A stretch of 6,749 bases of DNA from an uncultured bacterium (GTDB lineage: Bacteria; Patescibacteriota; Minisyncoccia; Phycocordibacterales; UBA9973). The DNA is taken from NCBI GenBank assembly GCA_937895685.1, contig CALBMC010000047.1:1-6749 (forward strand). Direction: 5' to 3'. Positions 5,467 to 6,749 of the stretch are shown here, piece after piece. Made by a program: the position numbers and the translations under genes. The notes below the pieces were generated by a model. The model saw only the letters and a list, made by a program, of their open reading frames with translations. It was not told the origin of the DNA and did not search any database. Position 1 is the first letter of the stretch; the number at the start of each line of letters is the position of its first letter.

Positions 5467-6213
5467 ATGGCACTTATGGCTTTAGCCGTTGGGCTAATAG
5501 GATATAGTTTGTATAATAGCGAATCAGAACTCAGTTCTGTTGTATCCAAGGATAAACGTCCTTTTGGAACTTCCACTGACTTTCCATTGAAGCGATGTGA
5601 AACACGTGAAAGGAATGAAGATCGAGATGTAGGGAACATTCAATTGAATATGAATCTCAATCCATTTTTTTCTGCAGTAGATGATCCAGACACAAGAATT
5701 GTTCGAGCAGCGGATCCCAGAGATGCATATGATGTTATTGGAAACGCTCTTGATTATCAATCGATTGTAAGATCAGCAAACAGGAAACTAGGGGTTGATA
5801 CTCATTTTAATCAAAACAATCGAAAGACCATTACTGTAGGTGCATATAATCAGAAACCCATCACTATGTTAATTCCTGCTCCTGGAATCTTCCCCGGTTA
5901 CGAGAATCAATTCTTTACAAAGATGGACAGAAAGAGTTCTTGTTCTCTTGTAGATCAAAAAGTTGGAAATTACAAAGATATTTGGGGATCTGTTACTCCT
6001 TATCATTTACCTAGAGATAATATGACTGCACTCTATACTCTTGGTAATCCTTGGGGACCAATGGGAGTATTCAATAGAGCGTTTGTTGAGAATGCAAATA
6101 GACTCACAAAGAAAGCAGATTTCGTGGACGATTCCATGGGAGGATTACCTATGGTGGGAGGAACACAATACTCAAATAATAATGGACCCATTGTTGCAAA
6201 TGGACTTTATTAA
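5467..6213 (+). CDS. N-terminally anchored, probable virion protein, 248 aa
   Basis: Residues 1-16 (MALMALAVGLIGYSLY) form a short hydrophobic anchor. A polar ectodomain-like region follows, rich in Asn, Pro and Gly: NMNLNPFFSAVDD (61-73), TITVGAYNQKPITMLIPAPGIFPGYENQFF (121-150), VGNYKDIW (166-173) and a Gly/Asn-rich end. There are only two cysteines (C44 and C159). The layout, one N-terminal helix and an extended Asn/Pro-rich body, recalls conserved anchored virion proteins of large DNA viruses (the DUF5899-type), but I cannot show homology. A structural membrane role is inferred. The start is supported by the A(9)TCTAA element 27 bases upstream; Met4 is an alternative. The 3' end overlaps the convergent 159-residue gene by 4 bases. 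Confidence 0.82.
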   Translation: MALMALAVGLIGYSLYNSESELSSVVSKDKRPFGTSTDFPLKRCETRERNEDRDVGNIQLNMNLNPFFSAVDDPDTRIVRAADPRDAYDVIGNALDYQSIVRSANRKLGVDTHFNQNNRKTITVGAYNQKPITMLIPAPGIFPGYENQFFTKMDRKSSCSLVDQKVGNYKDIWGSVTPYHLPRDNMTALYTLGNPWGPMGVFNRAFVENANRLTKKADFVDDSMGGLPMVGGTQYSNNNGPIVANGLY

Positions 6214-6217
6214 TAAA
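6206..6217. terminator. Palindromic bidirectional polyadenylation signal with overlapping stops
   Basis: TTTATTAATAAA is a perfect 12-bp palindrome giving AATAAA on the plus strand (6212-6217) and on the minus strand (6211-6206). In both directions the AATAAA starts at the second base of the TAA stop (6211-6213 plus; 6212-6210 minus). This is the second convergent junction in the window built this way, which strengthens a functional reading. Confidence 0.55.
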
Positions 6218-6689
6218 AATAACCCATTACTTCATCCATCCATGTATTTAATCTATGAGAGAATGCTTTTTTAGCAACTTGAGTATTTCCATGGTATGCC
6301 AGATTCTCTTGAATAGGAAGTGCATATTGATAATCATCAATAAATCCTTGTTTTACATCTTGTTTTGTAGGGAAATCACCATGAGCAGCACGATCTACTG
6401 TATCAATAAATGAGCCTCTCGCTGTTTTAGAAACTACAGGGAATAGATAAGTGAGTGTTGAGTGAATTGGCATTCCTGCTTGTCCAATTCCTGTTCCAGG
6501 TCCAATGGTGACTCCACCACCAGGAGCAGATGGATTTTGTTGAAATGGGTTTTCTGGTCCCACAATAGAAGGAGGAGGAGGTTGAGTGGGTGGAATTGGA
6601 GTGACTGTAGGGGGTTGAGATGTATTTTTTTTAAGAATACGAATAAAATAAACAAAGAGAATGAAAGTAAAGAGATTTGAGAACTCCAT
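6210..6689 (-). CDS. N-anchored proline-rich protein, 159 aa
   Basis: No family is recognised. A hydrophobic segment at residues 5-18 (NLFTFILFVYFIRI) is followed by KK, as for a signal anchor. A flexible Pro/Thr linker (25-40, with PPTQPPPP) and a Gly/Pro stretch (55-73) lead to a compact C-terminal region (about 75-159) with charged and aromatic residues but no cysteine. The shape, anchor plus stalk plus small domain, suits a virion surface or membrane protein; this is inference. The start is supported by an A(10)TCTAA element ending 23 bases upstream and a purine-rich leader. It converges on the 248-residue gene, which has a similar anchored architecture, so the two may act in the same membrane. 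Overlapping frames on either strand look like shadows of this gene. Confidence 0.8.
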   Translation of the reverse strand: MEFSNLFTFILFVYFIRILKKNTSQPPTVTPIPPTQPPPPSIVGPENPFQQNPSAPGGGVTIGPGTGIGQAGMPIHSTLTYLFPVVSKTARGSFIDTVDRAAHGDFPTKQDVKQGFIDDYQYALPIQENLAYHGNTQVAKKAFSHRLNTWMDEVMGYFY

Positions 6690-6712
6690 CTTTTTTTTTT
6701 CCTTTTTTATTG

Positions 6713-6727
6713 TTAGATTTTTTTTTT
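6713..6727 (-). promoter_or_regulatory. A(10)TCTAA promoter-like element upstream of the 159-aa gene
   Basis: Read on the minus strand, ten A (6727-6718) are followed by TCTAA (6717-6713), 23 bases before the ATG at 6689. It is identical to the element before VLTF3 and lies on the opposite strand, in the orientation of its own gene. This argues for a directional signal rather than base composition. Confidence 0.6.
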
Positions 6728-6749
6728 ATATCCTATTTACACTGATCAC

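Noticed and set aside
1..6749. tRNA, rRNA, CRISPR, transposon ends or introns.
   Set aside because: No cloverleaf, regular spaced repeats, transposase or terminal repeats, or splice-interrupted domains were seen on either strand.

Overview
The window most likely comes from a DNA virus of a eukaryote, related to the nucleocytoplasmic large DNA viruses (phylum Nucleocytoviricota). The evidence is an adjacent, divergent pair of hallmark genes: a RuvC-type Holliday junction resolvase (poxvirus A22-like, 1128-1910, minus) and a VLTF3-like late transcription factor (1983-3542, plus). The sequence is AT-rich and very tightly packed, with genes on both strands, overlapping ends and intergenic gaps of 0 to about 180 bases. 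No Shine-Dalgarno sites or introns are evident. AATAAA signals sit at the 3' ends, and nuclear-localisation-like clusters occur in several proteins. Together these suggest transcription by eukaryotic-type machinery and possibly a nuclear stage. Compactness plus this gene pair would fit the small relatives of giant viruses (mriyavirus/gamadvirus-like), but no capsid, packaging ATPase, HUH replication protein or polymerase gene lies in the window, so the exact lineage is open.

Layout, left to right. 1-213 (minus) is the start of an AlbA_2/Schlafen-fold protein that looks bacterial. 214-391 is a T-rich gap with two small inverted repeats and a polyadenylation-like signal. 392-1327 (minus) is an acidic, cysteine-containing protein that overlaps the end of RuvC by up to 200 bases. 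Then come RuvC, a 72-base divergent promoter region, and VLTF3. VLTF3 overlaps a small two-helix membrane protein (3527-3943, plus) by 16 bases. A convergent 476-residue orphan (3946-5376, minus) ends 2 bases away. A 90-base divergent promoter region leads to a 248-residue protein with an N-terminal membrane anchor (5467-6213, plus). This converges, with a 4-base overlap, on a 159-residue proline-rich N-anchored protein (6210-6689, minus).

Two regulatory patterns recur and are the most informative non-coding signals. First, a near-identical A(9-10)TCTAA element lies 23-39 bases upstream of three genes (VLTF3, the 248-residue protein and the 159-residue protein), with a fourth copy inside VLTF3. 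Second, both convergent junctions are perfect palindromes that place AATAAA on each strand, fused to both stop codons.

Functionally, the resolvase would process branched replication intermediates before packaging and VLTF3 would switch on late genes. The three small anchored or membrane proteins are candidates for virion membrane components. The 311- and 476-residue proteins are unrecognised, probably intracellular proteins with possible zinc-binding and nuclear-targeting features.
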